The translations under genes and the position numbers were made by a program. From Methylocella sp. (GTDB lineage: Bacteria; Pseudomonadota; Alphaproteobacteria; Rhizobiales; Beijerinckiaceae): 64,000 nt of DNA. Positions 8,771 through 18,301 of this stretch are shown in pieces (position 1 is the first letter of the stretch; each line of letters starts with the position of its first letter). The DNA lies in contig JBBCGG010000001.1 in NCBI GenBank assembly GCA_037200525.1, positions 4,704,501 to 4,768,500 on the forward strand, read 5' to 3'. A model generated the notes under the pieces. It did not search any database and was not told the origin of the DNA. It saw nothing but the letters and a program-made list of their open reading frames with translations.

Positions 8771-8816
8771 TCTCCTAAACCGTAGGTCAGGGGTTCGAAT
8801 CCCTTCCAGGACACCA
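8771..8816 (+). other. 3' fragment of a tRNA (possibly tRNA-Arg, CCU), attachment-site remnant
   Basis: The segment has an anticodon-loop-like TCTCCTAAAC, a T arm AGGGGTTCGAATCCCTT and a final CCAGGACACCA. The anticodon stem and 5' acceptor do not pair with the bases upstream, so the 5' half is absent. The likely parent has anticodon CCU, but this cannot be proven from a fragment. It fits an integration scar from the second or another element. Confidence 0.6.
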
Positions 8817-8984
8817 ATTAAATCAATCTGTTACCTGATCAATCGCCCCGCGTCTCTAGGCGAATTTCGCTACGGCAAGCAGCTGGTAAGCAATTTGAGA
8901 ATATGTGTTCTGGTTTCGCCCGAAATCATACACTGCCATCTCGTAATTTTTAGGCCTGGCAGCAGACATGGAGATGGTTCGGCT

Positions 8985-9755
8985 GCGGATTGCCAAGCAT
9001 CCCCGCGTGAACTCGTCGACGATGTTCAGGATGCGATATTTCCGCCCATCGTGGGTGCGGTCTTCGACGAAGTCGTAAGACCAGACATGGTTTTGATGCT
9101 CGAACCGCAAACGGACGCACGAGCCGTCATTGGGCCAGAGCCTCCCTCTCTTCGGCTGCTGTGTGGAACCTTCAGCCCCTCGCGCTGTTGCGCAGACTAC
9201 GTAAACTTGTCTGCGCCGCCAGATCCGCTCGACATGCTTGAAATTGACGATCCAGCCAGCATCGCGCAGCAACCCAGTGATCCGGGCGATACCCGTAGCG
9301 ACCGTACTGGGTCGCAAGCGCGATGATGGCGGCAGTTAGCGCTATCTCGTCGTCAGGCGTCTTGGCGATCTTGCGCTGCGTCGTTCGATGCTGGCCAAGA
9401 ACGCGACAGGCGAACCGCTCGGAAACCCCGAACCTCTGCATGGCCCGCTCGACGCAGACGCGGCGGCGAGCGGGGCTTACCAGGTTCCCGAAGCAGCCTC
9501 TTTCAGAATCAGCTTCTCCAGCGTCAGATCCGCCACCGCCTTGCGAAGCCGCGCGTTCTCCGTCTCAAGCTCCTTGAGCCGCTTGACCTAGTCGCCCTTC
9601 AGCCCGCCGTATTCCTGACGCCACCGATAATACGTAACCTCCGTCACGCCTATCGTTCGAACCGATTCCGCGACGGCTCGCCCTTGCGCTGTTAACACGT
9701 CGACCTGACGCAACTTCGCGACGATCTCTTCCGGTTTGTGTCTCTTCCTCGCCAT
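8985..9755 (-). pseudogene. IS3-family transposase (OrfA/OrfB) remnant
   Basis: OrfA begins MARKRHKPEEIVAKLRQVD with the usual HTH, then meets an in-frame TAG at 9588-9590 after GGLKGD. The sequence continues as OrfB in shifted frames: MQRFGVSERFACRVLGQHR, then YRILNIVDEFTR with the first catalytic Asp region VWSYDFVEDRT. Homology stops near 8985, so the second Asp and the Glu are lost. The element is dead: at least one nonsense codon, two frameshifts and a truncated 3' end. Confidence 0.8.
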
Positions 9756-9848
9756 TTCAAATCCTCCTTCGGCTCCAAAAGCCATATTTCACGGAGGATC
9801 ACTTTTCAGGGTGAAGGCCAGGCCGCCCGGAGGCGATGCAAGTTGAGT

Positions 9849-10951
9849 CTAATTGTTCTGTGCGCGTGTGAAGAACGCTGCGCCCTCGGCTTCACCCCCG
9901 CCAGCGCTGTCTTCGTGGACCCAAGCCGCCAAAAGCGCCCAGGTGACCGAGAGCACGACCGGGCCAAGAAACAGCCCGCTGATTCCGTATGCCAACGTAC
10001 CGCCGACGACGCCGATGAGGATTGCGGGCATCGGCGTGGTCAGTCCGCGCGCCATGACAAGGGGCCGCAGCACATTGTCCACCTAGGCCGACCGGGACCA
10101 TGTAGGCGGTGAATACGAGGGCGTTTGTCGTCTCCATTGCGGTCCAGCTCCACACCACGATCGGTATGAACAGAATTGCCGGCCCGATCTGAACGATCGC
10201 CAAGACCAGAGCGATAAAGCTCAAGAAACCGAGAGCGGGAACGCCTGCGGCCAGGAAACCCAACCCGGCTAAGAACGACTGCACCAGCGCGATACCGACA
10301 ACACCGCGCGACACGTTGCTTATGGTGCTGCCAGCCAAGTTCAACATTTCATCACTGCGTTGACCATAGATTCGGCGCAAGAACGCTTGGAGCCAGTTGG
10401 CCAACTGCGGTCCGGCGAGTAGAGAAATCCAGAAATAATGATGGCAGCTACGAATTCCAGGAGGCCGACAACTACGGTTCCGGAGATGTCGAGGAGCTTG
10501 CCGCCAAAGGGTTTGAGTCTCGCCAGCACCTCGAGCAAGACCGTGGCGGCGACAGCCCACAGCCGATACGCCTGCTCGCCAATCAGCGGCCCGCCCTTTA
10601 CTGACTCAACCGGAGACGGAATCGAGAAAATCTTGGAGTCGAATCCTTTTATGATGAAGTCGACGCTGCTGATCAAGCCAATGTCAGGGGACCTATGACG
10701 ACCGTCAAGGATAGCAAGGTGATCAGCGTGGCGGCTACCCGACGGCTACCAAGGCGTGCGGCCAACCAATCGAACAACGGGTAAAGCGCGACCGTGAGTA
10801 TTGCGCTCCAAAGCACGATCGTCAGGAATGGGCCGATCACCTTCAACGACCAGTACAGGAGTAGTCCGAGAAGACCAATCCGAATCGCGGCATCGACCGG
10901 CAAAGACCCGATCACACGTGAACGAAAAGTCTTGTCGTTCTGTGGGGACAT
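9849..10951 (-). pseudogene. AI-2E/PerM-family permease, broken by several frameshifts
   Basis: Pieces in three frames assemble into one permease of about 360 residues: an N-terminal part with two membrane helices (MSPQNDKTF... IGLLGLLLYWSLKVIG), a middle part (GGKLLDISGTVVVGLLEFVA), then GFLSFIALVLAIVQIGPAILF and a C-terminal part GISGLFLGPVVLS. This is the AI-2E family transporter layout. Shifts occur near 10675, 10430 and 10085. Because the rest of each segment is well conserved, the breaks are either recent mutations or sequencing errors. Confidence 0.75.
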
Positions 10952-11156
10952 TGGGCGCTCTTGTTTAAGGTCCTCCCGACCCGGATGGCGTCGTCGCTGA
11001 GCGAGCGTCAGGACGAGGTCATGTCGGCATCAAAGGGAGCCGCGTGACATTGACTCTAGTCAATTGCGGTCAATGAGATCCACCAGAATTTACGTTTAGC
11101 GTCATTCGCGCCATGCCGCACTGCAGCGACGGCCAATCAGTTGGAGGGGTCCGGAG

Positions 11157-11681
11157 ATGTTGAACACAGCCAAATATTCGGCGGTCGAGGTGCTGCGCAA
11201 CGGACGCAAGGTCGAAATCCGCGCGCTCAGAATCGACGACCGCGCTGACCTTCTCGACGCCGTCGAACGCACCGGTGCGCAGTCGTTGTATCGGCGTTTT
11301 TTCGGTGCAAAACGCGACCTTTCGGAAAAGGAAATCGAATTCTTTTTGAACATCGATTTCGTAAATCATGTCGCCTTGGTCGCGACAGTGGAAGAAGGGA
11401 GCCGAGCCGTAATCGTCGGCGGCGGACGCTACATCATGGTGCGGCCTGGATCGGCGGAAGTCGCCTTTGTCGTTGTCGACGAATACCAAGGGCTGGGCAT
11501 CGGTAGAGCGCTGATGCGCCATCTCGTCGTGATTGCTCGCGACGCCGGGCTCGAGGAATTGGTTGCGGAGGTCCTACCCGACAACATGCCGATGCGGAAG
11601 GTGTTCGAGAAAAGCGGGCTCGGCTGCAATATGAAGGGCGACGGCCCGATCGTCCACGTCGTGCTTCGACTTTCTGAATGA
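11157..11681 (+). CDS. GNAT-family N-acetyltransferase
   Basis: A 174-residue acetyltransferase. The acetyl-CoA binding motif A is at residues 105-120 (VVVDEYQGLGIGRALM, Q-x-x-G-x-G), followed by a typical helix and the strand ELVAEVLPDNMPMRKVFEKSG. The N-terminal RNGRKVEIRALRIDDR resembles the GNAT domain that forms the C-terminus of Pat-type protein acetyltransferases. The ATG follows GGAGGGG by eight bases. The substrate cannot be told; a protein lysine target is possible. It stands alone on the plus strand. Confidence 0.85.
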   Translation: MLNTAKYSAVEVLRNGRKVEIRALRIDDRADLLDAVERTGAQSLYRRFFGAKRDLSEKEIEFFLNIDFVNHVALVATVEEGSRAVIVGGGRYIMVRPGSAEVAFVVVDEYQGLGIGRALMRHLVVIARDAGLEELVAEVLPDNMPMRKVFEKSGLGCNMKGDGPIVHVVLRLSE

Positions 11682-11909
11682 GGGGGGTCCGACCGGATCC
11701 TTCCGACGCTCACTGTGGGAATCGCTCTAATTGATGATGCGATAGCCTCCGTCGATCTAGAGGGTCTTACCGGTTATGAGGCGCGCTGCGGGCATTGGCG
11801 CGTTAACGCGCTGAGTTCGCGCGCTAACTGAAGCCAACGTGTCGCAAGCGAGCCGTCGACGTGACGAACGCCAGATAAATAGATCAAAGCGTTCGAACCA
11901 AACTCTTCG

Positions 11910-13217
11910 TCAAACGCCGGACTTGCTCCGAAGCTCAGCGCGTTTCGCCTGCATTAGCCTATTAATGTGCCCGATGGCGAGAGAACTGGCCCCGACTTTG
12001 CTGTCCTGGAGCTTGCCATCGAGCGCCTCGGCCGAGATGCGTTCGATGGCGGCGTCGACGCGCGCGCTTATGGCTTCGAGGTTTTCCAGCGATGTGGCAT
12101 TTTTAACGCTACAAATGATTTCGGGAACGGTAGCCAAGAGAGGGGCTTCTCGCGAAGGCCGCAAAGGCCTGAGCGACTGCCAGATCGCCAGTACGACGGA
12201 GTAAAGCGCACCAAGGATGATGGGTCCCGTGTAGATCCAGTCGCCGTACTGGTCCATGAAGGTCTGTTCCTCGCCGTCGAAAAAGTCCTCGGCGCCCTTG
12301 TGTACGGGTATGATTGCGTCCTTGTCGGTGCTCGCTGCCTTGATCAGCGTTGCGACCGGCGCGTCGGGGACGAAACGCTGTCGATTCTCGAAAATGAAGC
12401 GGGTCAATTCCGTGATAATGCCTGGTCGAACGCTCTGATCCGCGACGAGGTATGTCGTCACCAGCAGCGTGGTCACATTTTCGGCCGGGAAAGGCGGCGA
12501 GCCACCGAACGCACCAGAAGCGATTTCTCCTTGGTCAAATACCGGCGCAGCAGTTTCGATCGCTTCGGCATCGTCGATCGACACAACATCCATCGACTTG
12601 CGGATCAATTTCAGAGCAGAAGCCCATCTTTCCAAAATGACGCCGCTTTCTGTCGTTGGAGCGACAAACAGCAGGGCGTCGATTTTCTTTGCATTGACCG
12701 CTTCAGCTATCTCGGCGGCGACGGGCGGTATGTCGATCGACAAGAACCTGCCACCGTAGTGCAGCCGCATCCACGCCATGAGCTTGGCAAAAGAACCCGG
12801 CGGCCCAATCAGCCCCAATGTCTTGTTCGCCAACTCACGAAAGTTCTCGATCTTCGCCGATTTTGGCGCGATAATTGTGAGTGGGTCGCTATGCAAGATC
12901 GCAATCGATCGAACTCGATCCGGCACGTCTCCCAAGTTTCTAATGACTGCGAGTTGCGCCTTTCGTTTTCTCAGTCGCTCAAGCGATTCAATTGGCCCGG
13001 AGGTGTGTTCGATCGAAAAGCGGATGTGAGATTCTGCACCGACCAGAGCCCTGGCCATGGACGCGACCAGTTGGGCGTCATCAAAGCCCGGCGGGCCGAC
13101 CGCGACGGACAAAACGACCGGACGAAAGAAAAAATGCCACCCCCATGCCGCGACGCCGACGATTGTGGCGACGCAGAGCACGCCGATCATCCGGTGTAGG
13201 GTTGCGTTCAATTTCAT
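11910..13217 (-). CDS. TAXI-family TRAP-like solute-binding protein, membrane anchored
   Basis: A 435-residue protein with an N-terminal signal anchor (residues about 9-32), a TAXI/NMT1-type periplasmic binding domain (LSVAVGPPGFDDAQLVASMARAL, IAILHSDPLTIIAPKSAKIENFRELANKTLGL) and a C-terminal membrane helix near residue 335-355 followed by a cytoplasmic tail. Such anchored TAXI proteins occur in alphaproteobacteria without the TRAP permease; none is next to it here. It may sense or deliver a small acid. No partner gene is adjacent and both flanks are about 200-300 bases of non-coding DNA. Confidence 0.8.
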   Translation of the reverse strand: MKLNATLHRMIGVLCVATIVGVAAWGWHFFFRPVVLSVAVGPPGFDDAQLVASMARALVGAESHIRFSIEHTSGPIESLERLRKRKAQLAVIRNLGDVPDRVRSIAILHSDPLTIIAPKSAKIENFRELANKTLGLIGPPGSFAKLMAWMRLHYGGRFLSIDIPPVAAEIAEAVNAKKIDALLFVAPTTESGVILERWASALKLIRKSMDVVSIDDAEAIETAAPVFDQGEIASGAFGGSPPFPAENVTTLLVTTYLVADQSVRPGIITELTRFIFENRQRFVPDAPVATLIKAASTDKDAIIPVHKGAEDFFDGEEQTFMDQYGDWIYTGPIILGALYSVVLAIWQSLRPLRPSREAPLLATVPEIICSVKNATSLENLEAISARVDAAIERISAEALDGKLQDSKVGASSLAIGHINRLMQAKRAELRSKSGV

Positions 13218-13514
13218 AACGCCTCCGGATGCCGAGAGAGCGCTCCGCGAGATATTAGTCTTTGTTCCCGGTTGCGCAACATGAGCGAGTTCCGGTTCGC
13301 ATCCCTGAGTTACGTAGCCAACCGCGTGAATTTATGATATTATGAGACGCTGGGTTACGCGTTGATGATTTGAGGTCGTCGCCTCATTCCGGAGCTGGAC
13401 GCAAACGGAAAAGACCCCGGGAGCGGACGCCACTTGGTGCGTGTTGATGCGCAGCGATAAGCGGCGCTGAAGTTTAGCTTAGGCGCTGCGTCAAAATCAG
13501 GGAGGATGACAATT

Positions 13515-13868
13515 ATGAAAACGAAATCAGCATTGTTGGCCACCGTGTTTGGTGCGGCTCTAATAGCGAGCGGCGCGGCTCTAGCAGATGGAGTAAATTG
13601 CTTCTACAATGACGGGTGGCATCCTTGTGTCTGGTATCCTGGCTATGCCGATGCGCATCCGGCGCTAGCGGAAACCGCACCTTTGATGACCGGCCGAAGC
13701 GTGGCGGTCTCCGATGCGGCGAGCTCTGCGGCGCCGGGCGCTGCGGCCGGCCCCGGAGATCACTGCGCGACTTCCGTGAAGACGTGCCTGCTCCATGAGC
13801 CGGGTTGGCTTGGGACTGGCTGTTCCTGCAGGGTCCCCGGCGGCTTCGCGCGAGGATTTGTAGAATAG
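13515..13868 (+). CDS. Small exported protein with cysteines, unknown function
   Basis: The chosen ATG at 13515 follows GGGAGG by nine bases; an ATG nine bases earlier is in frame. The first 24 residues are a clear Sec signal peptide (KTKSALLATVFGAALIASG then AALA). The mature part of about 95 residues has five or six cysteines, including VNCFYNDGWHPC and HCATSVKTCLL. The C-terminus after GTGCSC looks less regular. Probably periplasmic. No family recognised. Confidence 0.6.
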   Translation: MKTKSALLATVFGAALIASGAALADGVNCFYNDGWHPCVWYPGYADAHPALAETAPLMTGRSVAVSDAASSAAPGAAAGPGDHCATSVKTCLLHEPGWLGTGCSCRVPGGFARGFVE

Positions 13869-14276
13869 AAGCCAAGCGAAACGATACTGAGGTCAACGAG
13901 ACCCGGCCGAGACCGCGTCTTGCCGGCGTTGGTGCTGCCGCAGCTCGCCGTAGAGCTGCGGCCTGCAGCCTCATCGCAGGCCGTCGTCGCATCCGGCATG
14001 TCGGATGGCGCAATGGGTATGTTCTTGTTGCAACGAGTTGCGACGCTGGTGATTTGACGCGCCGCGGGTACCGCTCGGCCATGATTAGCCATGCATTTTG
14101 GACGGACAGGAAAGACCAATGAAAGCGACGGCATGGCGTCGCCGAGGTGGTCATTTTTCTGCTCCGAAGAGGAACTTGACTGCACCTAGCTCGCCGCCGC
14201 TAGCGCTGTCGGTCGATGTGATCGACGTCGAACCGGCAATCTCGACGGGCTGAGCGGGCGGAACAGGGGCGCAGGC
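13869..14276. other. Non-coding gap with a perfect hairpin at 13937-13962
   Basis: About 400 bases without a supported gene. GCCGCAGCTC (13937-13946) and GAGCTGCGGC (13953-13962) form a perfect 10-bp stem with a 6-base loop, 70 bases after the exported-protein gene. There is no T run, so it is either a weak terminator or an RNA-stabilising hairpin. Confidence 0.5.
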
Positions 14277-15965
14277 GTGGGCTGGCCGGCGGGATCATTG
14301 ATTCTTCAGAGCCTCCGGGGCTACAGACCAAACTGGCTGCCCCGAGACGCTATGGCCGGCCTGGCGGTGGCGGCTGTGGCGATCCCGAGCGCCATCGCCT
14401 ATCCGGCGATCGCCGGGCTGCCGCCGCAGGTCGGCGTCTATTCGAGCATCCTCCCGCTGCTGGGCTACGCCCTGCTCGGGCCGTCGCGCCAGCTCATCGT
14501 CGGCCCTGACGCCGCGACGATGACTGTGCTGGCCGCCGCTCTCGCCGACGTCTCGGCGAACGCCCCGGATGACCGCGTCGCCGCAGCCGCGGCAGTGGCC
14601 CTCGCCGTCGGCGTTTTCTGCTTCTTCGCCAGTTGGCTCCACCTTGGCGTCGTCGCCGCCTTTTTGTCGAAGCCGATCCTTGTGGGTTTCATCAGCGGCG
14701 TCTCGATTTCTATCCTGGTCGGACAGATCGGGCGGCTGACCGGCCTGCGAATCGAATCCGAGGGCCTTGTCGCCCCCGTCGTGGAGCTGTTCCAGAAAGC
14801 GGGGTCGATCAACTGGCTGTCCCTCGCCGTCGGAGCGGCGGCGTTTGGCCTTCTCCAGCTAGTGACCGCGTTGCGTTCGCCGGTGCCAGGACCGCTTGTC
14901 GTCGTCATCCTTGCAGTCATAGCCTCCGCGGTCTTCGGCCTTGAGCAAAAGGGCGTCGCGGTCGTCGGCCGCCTGCCGAGCGCCCTACCCACGCTGGCTC
15001 TGCCCGACATGACCCATCTGACCCTACCGCAAGTCGCGCTCGACGCGGCGGCGGTGTGGCTCGTCAGCTTCGGCTCCGGCATCGTCGCGGCGCGCAGTTT
15101 TGGCGCGCGCGGCAAGTTCGAGGTCGACGCCGACGCCGAGCTGATCGGATTTGGCGCGGCAAATCTCGCGTCGGGGTTGTTCGGCGGCTTTCCCGTCACC
15201 GTCTCCGACTCGCGCACGGCCATCAACATGGCCGTCGGCGGGCGATCGCAGGTTTCGGGCATCGTGGCGGCCCTGACTCTCGCCGCGATCCTTCTTTATC
15301 TGAACGACGCGCTGCGCATTTTGCCGACGCCGGCGCTCGGCGCCATTCTCGTCGCCGCCGCGATCAGCCTCATCGATATCGCAAGCCTGCGCGAGATCTG
15401 GCGTATCAGCCGCATGGAGTTTGTCTTCGCCCTGATCGGGATGGCGGGGCCTGTCAGTCTTGGCGTGTTGAGGGGCGTCATAATCGCCGTCGGCGCGACG
15501 CTTCTTTACGTTCTCCTTCAGGAAATGCGGCCGCACGACGCTATGCTCGGAGTCATCCCCGGCCGCCGCGGCTTTTACAAACTGCACCGGTTCAAAGAGG
15601 CTCGACCCATTCCAGGGCTCTCGCTCTGCCTCCTTCAGGGCAGCCTGCTTTTTTTCAACGTCGATTACGTCAAAGGGCGGCTCGCCGCGATCGCGCGGGA
15701 ATTGCCGGCGGAAACGCGCTGGTTCGTGCTCGACGCAAACGCGATCGCGCAACTCGACTCAACGGCGGCGGCGATGCTGGAGGACGCGCGGGCTATGTTC
15801 GCTGCAAAGGGCATTGCGTTCGGGATCGCAGAATTGCACAAAAGACCGCACGCCATCTTGGAGCGCGCCGGTCTCCTCGATGAGATCGGAAAGACGATGG
15901 TCTTCGAGGATCTTGAAGAGGCGGCGACGGCTTTCGCCGGGCTGCCTCCTAACGGCCCCCGATAA
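14277..15965 (+). CDS. SulP-family anion transporter with STAS domain
   Basis: A 562-residue SulP permease. The N-terminus has LPRDAMAGLAVAAVAIPSAIAYPAIAGLPPQVGVYSS, split over the SulP signature, then 10-12 hydrophobic segments to residue about 430. A STAS domain fills the C-terminal 120 residues (ETRWFVLDANAIAQLDSTAAAML). It would carry sulfate, bicarbonate, or another anion across the inner membrane in symport. The start used is GTG at 14277; it gives a short hydrophilic lead before helix 1. No carbonic anhydrase or sulfate gene is adjacent, so the substrate is open. Confidence 0.9.
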   Translation: MGWPAGSLILQSLRGYRPNWLPRDAMAGLAVAAVAIPSAIAYPAIAGLPPQVGVYSSILPLLGYALLGPSRQLIVGPDAATMTVLAAALADVSANAPDDRVAAAAAVALAVGVFCFFASWLHLGVVAAFLSKPILVGFISGVSISILVGQIGRLTGLRIESEGLVAPVVELFQKAGSINWLSLAVGAAAFGLLQLVTALRSPVPGPLVVVILAVIASAVFGLEQKGVAVVGRLPSALPTLALPDMTHLTLPQVALDAAAVWLVSFGSGIVAARSFGARGKFEVDADAELIGFGAANLASGLFGGFPVTVSDSRTAINMAVGGRSQVSGIVAALTLAAILLYLNDALRILPTPALGAILVAAAISLIDIASLREIWRISRMEFVFALIGMAGPVSLGVLRGVIIAVGATLLYVLLQEMRPHDAMLGVIPGRRGFYKLHRFKEARPIPGLSLCLLQGSLLFFNVDYVKGRLAAIARELPAETRWFVLDANAIAQLDSTAAAMLEDARAMFAAKGIAFGIAELHKRPHAILERAGLLDEIGKTMVFEDLEEAATAFAGLPPNGPR

Positions 15966-16229
15966 CCGCCGCGTGCGCTTGAGCCCGGCTGCATCGTCAA
16001 AGTGCGTGAGCTCATTGTGGGTCTGCGAACCGAGGCTCCGCTCAAGCGTGCAACTATGCCGTTCGGCGGTTGGCGCGTGGTCGCGGCTGGTCTTGAGTCC
16101 CACGGCCCGTACGCCCCGATCCGTCGCTCGCCGAGAGCTTCACTAATTATCGCAAGACCCACAATGACGGCGTGTTTGCGCACCTATGCGCGCTGGTCGC
16201 CAAAACGGCGTTCCGCATGCGAGGGACGT

Positions 16230-16706
16230 CTATTCCCAGGCGACGAACAGACCTACGTCGCCCGGAAATCCGTCTGGCCAATCGACGATCATCGCCTTCA
16301 GGCGATAGCCGGCGGGTTCAAGCCTTTCTTGCCAGATTTCGTAAAACTGACGGGGCTGCCCAACCAGCGTGTCGGGCCACCCCGCTTCGCTGTTGTTGAG
16401 GGCGCGCCCGTGATCGGCGCACAGCGCAGACGGGAAACGCATGACCATCATCTCCGTCTCTCCTCGCTCCGCAGCGCCCTTTACGCGACTGAGGAAGGAT
16501 TGGACCTTCTCGGGCGTAATCTCGACCCGCTGCATTAGCTTGTCGATCATTTCTTGCTTTGCTTTTTCAGCGCGCTCGATGGCGGCGTAACTCTGCGAAG
16601 CTTTCGCTGATTCCACTTCCGCGACATAGGCCTTCAGATCGGCGACGGACATGAACGTATCGTCGCCCGGCTCCAGCGTCGAGGATTGCTGCGTGTTCAT
16701 GATCAT
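16230..16706 (-). CDS. Hypothetical protein (about 158 residues), helix then alpha/beta domain
   Basis: The first half (residues 15-75) is a charged helical region that may form a coiled coil (YVAEVESAKASQSYAAIERAEKAKQEMIDK). The second half (EMMVMRFPSALCADHGRALNNSEAGWPDTLVG, then QFYEIWQERLEPAGYRLKAMIVDWPDG) resembles a small globular domain found in many Bradyrhizobium and Methylocystis proteins of unknown function. Two ATGs lie six bases apart; the second (16700) has the better distance to AAGGA. It stands alone, with about 270 non-coding bases on each side. Confidence 0.6.
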   Translation of the reverse strand: MIMNTQQSSTLEPGDDTFMSVADLKAYVAEVESAKASQSYAAIERAEKAKQEMIDKLMQRVEITPEKVQSFLSRVKGAAERGETEMMVMRFPSALCADHGRALNNSEAGWPDTLVGQPRQFYEIWQERLEPAGYRLKAMIVDWPDGFPGDVGLFVAWE

Positions 16707-16977
16707 GTGTCCTTTTTGCGATTAAAAGGCCAAAACGGATCTTAGTGGCCGTCGCCATTCAAATCAATTACCCATGTTCAGCCGCTGCAACTCTCGCGAG
16801 ATCTACCTTGCACGTTGCCATTCTTCGCTTTTTGCAAACGACGGCACATAGCTTAAACCCAGCTTTCATTGCGTGAATAGTAACGTTATTTGCGCGCAGG
16901 CAACAACGCTGTAGCATGGGCGAACCCGACATTTCGTTCGGGGCGCAACGACGTTCCTGAAGTGGGGAGGATGAGCG

Positions 16978-17193
16978 ATGAAAACCAAGCAAATAATTGG
17001 ACTCTTGATCGGGATATTGCTGCTTTTCGACTTTGAACCGGCCGCCACGGCTATGCCGATCGCCGCGCCGGGGAACGCCAGGGAATCGTCCGTCTCTGAC
17101 GGGCGCATTGTGAAAGTAGTGACGGCCGCAGGCGCTGCGCATAGATCCGCGCGCCGTACTGCCCGTCGGACGGTGCGGCGGCATACGTACTGA
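16978..17193 (+). CDS. Small exported Arg/His-rich protein
   Basis: Seventy-one residues with a Sec signal peptide (KTKQIIGLLIGILLLFDF, cleavage likely after ATA) and a short mature part that ends in a basic tail RRTARRTVRRHTY. GGGGAGGATGAG precedes the ATG at a good distance. The Arg/His tail resembles that of the exported protein at 23886-24092. Function unknown; it might bind nucleic acid, polyphosphate or metal. The next 325 bases hold no gene. Confidence 0.6.
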   Translation: MKTKQIIGLLIGILLLFDFEPAATAMPIAAPGNARESSVSDGRIVKVVTAAGAAHRSARRTARRTVRRHTY

Positions 17194-17518
17194 CGCGTGC
17201 GTTGCGGGCAGTCGGGTTCCATACATCATAGAGGGCGCGGCGCCCAGCGGCGCGCTCTGAACGATCGGTTGGAGGTTTGTTTCCGCCAATGTCAGGCGAA
17301 AAAGCCCAATGCGTCCGGCTGCAACAATCGGCATGCCGAGCGCACAGCAAAGCCCAGAAAAAATCCAGACTTGCGGTTTTAACTTCGCTAAAGCGATTGT
17401 AGGACCGAAAGGAAGTCTTCAGCTCTTCCCCTAACGTCGCGCAGGTCAGGCCATTTGCGCAGTACCTTGAGCCTGACATAGAGCGCCGGGCGCCAATCGC
17501 ATCGAGACCAGCCCCGTC
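17194..17518. other. Non-coding gap
   Basis: About 325 bases between convergent genes. No frame has a ribosome site or plausible composition and I see no strong hairpin with a T run. Confidence 0.4.
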
Positions 17519-18019
17519 TCAATCCTCTTCGGTCTCCTCCCGCCTCTCGCGACTTTCAGCGGCTCCGCTGAGCTCACGAAGGACATGCACGGCAAGCAAG
17601 CGCATCCGCCGTTTCTGGTCCTGATCGAGGGTGGCATAAAGCGGCTGCCACGCATCGGCAAGCTTCCGAAGTGATTCCGCTTTTTGACCCAATGCGTCAG
17701 CACGCGCACGCATAAACTCAATAGGTTGGAACTCGTCCTGTTCCCCGAGAGTCGCACGCAAGGCCACCATGCGTTGTTCCCTCGTCGTCGCTCTGTTGCG
17801 GATGGCCTCCTCGATTGCCGGCCAATATTGCGTCTGGTCCGGTTTCAGTTGCAGTGTAGCCTTGACGACCGCAATTCGCGCAGCGGTCAAGGCGTTCCAA
17901 TCAGACGCACTGAAGCGCTGCTGTGTCTGCGGTGCCGGTGCGGCGGCCTGCTGAGCATAGCCGAGTGAAGACCCAGAAATGAAAAGGGTGGTCAGTCCAA
18001 TCGCAACCTTCGTCAACAT
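17519..18019 (-). CDS. Spy/CpxP-like periplasmic LTXXQ protein
   Basis: ATG at 18019 follows GGGAGG by six bases and begins a signal peptide (LTKVAIGLTTLFISGSSLGYAQQ). The mature part has the LTXXQ-family pattern: a helix with LTAARIAVVKATLQLKPDQTQYWPAIEEAI, then DALGQKAESLRKLADAWQPLYATLDQDQKRRM, as in Spy/CpxP envelope-stress chaperones. The last residues are very charged (ESRERREETEED). It is probably a periplasmic chaperone or metal/stress-response protein. Length of 166 residues matches the family. Confidence 0.8.
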   Translation of the reverse strand: MLTKVAIGLTTLFISGSSLGYAQQAAAPAPQTQQRFSASDWNALTAARIAVVKATLQLKPDQTQYWPAIEEAIRNRATTREQRMVALRATLGEQDEFQPIEFMRARADALGQKAESLRKLADAWQPLYATLDQDQKRRMRLLAVHVLRELSGAAESRERREETEED

Positions 18020-18301
18020 CGGAACCTCCCAGTTTGAAGCAACTACCACTGGCCCGAACACAGGCCCCACGGAAGTTAGCGGCATTATAGGGCTGACTTG
18101 GTGAAATTGAAATGGATCTGATCTCAAATATCGAATGCAGACAGCCCCGTCGGAGACACATTAATCTTTCGGCCGCAAACGTGCGGAGACGGTAAAGCCC
18201 GTGAGGTTGCGCTAGGGCGTTCGCCATTCGCCATCGTCGACCAACAGCTCCGATGGCTTGGACTTAAAAATTCGCCGGCGGTAGCCAGTCCAGAGCGTAA
18301 G

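Noticed and set aside
8180-8785. Plus-strand frame of 201 residues before the tRNA fragment
   Set aside because: No ribosome site, Ser/Arg-rich random composition, and it overlaps the promoter region of the divergent operon.
8626-8817. Minus-strand frame of 63 residues beginning MVSWKGFEPLTYGL
   Set aside because: The start is the translated complement of the tRNA 3' fragment, a well-known false gene.
11967-13199. Plus-strand frame of 410 residues
   Set aside because: It lies fully opposite the TAXI gene and its composition (very Arg-rich) is that of an antisense shadow.
13760-14185. Minus-strand frame of 141 residues opposite the exported-protein gene
   Set aside because: It has no signal, no ribosome site and overlaps a better gene and a hairpin.
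15024-15883. Long frames on both other phases across the SulP gene
   Set aside because: GC-rich third positions of the SulP gene keep them open; no ribosome site and no protein-like pattern.
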